64,000 nucleotides of DNA from the NCBI RefSeq assembly GCF_000428725.1, contig NZ_KE386792.1:302234-366233 (forward strand), read 5' to 3'. Below the pieces are notes generated by a model, which did not search any database, was not told the origin of the DNA, and saw nothing but the letters and a program-made list of their open reading frames with translations. The position numbers and the translations under genes are program-made. The stretch comes from Psychromonas aquimarina ATCC BAA-1526. GTDB taxonomy: Bacteria; Pseudomonadota; Gammaproteobacteria; Enterobacterales; Psychromonadaceae. This document shows positions 63,839 through 64,000 of this stretch, piece by piece. The first letter of the stretch is position 1; each line of letters begins with the position of its first letter.

Positions 63839-64000
63839 ACTATTTTACCTATATGGTCATTTTCACTAACAATAGCACATTACCTAGTGAGTTGTTGCAT
63901 AAACAGGTTGAATTTAGAGTTACTTTGCAACCACTCTCTACGCCGTTCGTTCTATAGTTAACACATGGATAGCGAGCGAAGTTTCTAACCGGAAACGGGC
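63839..64000. other. Upstream region of the lrp-like gene
   Basis: This 162-bp stretch has no ORF of more than a few codons. It probably contains the lrp promoter and that of a divergent gene outside the window. Confidence 0.5.

Overview
The window looks like a chromosomal segment of a marine gammaproteobacterium. Base composition is moderately AT-rich, most genes use CGN arginine codons, and the gene families (YecM, DUF2999, SgrR, SO_0444-type permease, SigZ, GH13 amylases, a full type VI secretion cluster) are typical of Alteromonadales and Vibrionales. Psychromonas or a close relative is my best guess; this is inference from gene content, not an identification.

About 1-31.8 kb is one complete type VI secretion system (T6SS). 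From the left edge, all on the minus strand: a partial thiolase-fold accessory protein, a TIGR02270-like protein, a PAAR spike tip, a beta-propeller protein (candidate immunity), a candidate nuclease effector, VgrG and Hcp. Then follow ClpV/TssH, TssG, TssF, TssE, TagJ, two TssC-type sheath proteins, TssB and TssA. A second minus-strand block holds the PP2C phosphatase PppA, TagF, TssM, TssL, TssK, TssJ and the FHA protein TagH. The kinase PpkA and an OmpA-like lipoprotein run divergently on the plus strand. All 13 core components are present, plus the kinase/phosphatase/FHA/TagF set that controls firing post-translationally in other T6SSs.

About 31.9-36.7 kb holds an SgrR-type regulator, a 49-residue ORF, a VOC-fold protein, a small membrane protein, a decayed remnant of a methylguanine-DNA methyltransferase and a MATE exporter. 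About 36.9-40.6 kb is a compact thiol/metal module: SO_0444-type Cu/Zn permease, a small exported protein, an ArsR repressor, a GST-like protein and a SigZ-type sigma factor. The permease, repressor, GST and sigma factor all carry cysteine clusters, and the permease and arsR promoters share a 20-bp operator-like element.

About 40.9-45.2 kb is a tandem duplication of a secreted GH13 alpha-amylase, including leader, LacI-type operator and terminator. The rest (45.4-64 kb) is a mosaic: YvcK-like protein, solute-binding protein, YecM, diguanylate cyclase, a 54-residue ORF behind a sigma-54-like promoter, DUF2999, a GC-rich RND exporter, an orphan PTS EIIB domain, a HAD phosphatase, several unrecognised small proteins, a Kef-like antiporter with foreign codon use, an NAD(P)-binding protein and membrane protein divergent from a TetR regulator with three operator repeats, and an Lrp/AsnC regulator.

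A window-wide feature is strong enrichment of the palindrome CTGCAG, including in intergenic DNA. I saw no CRISPR array, rRNA, tRNA, transposase or integrase.
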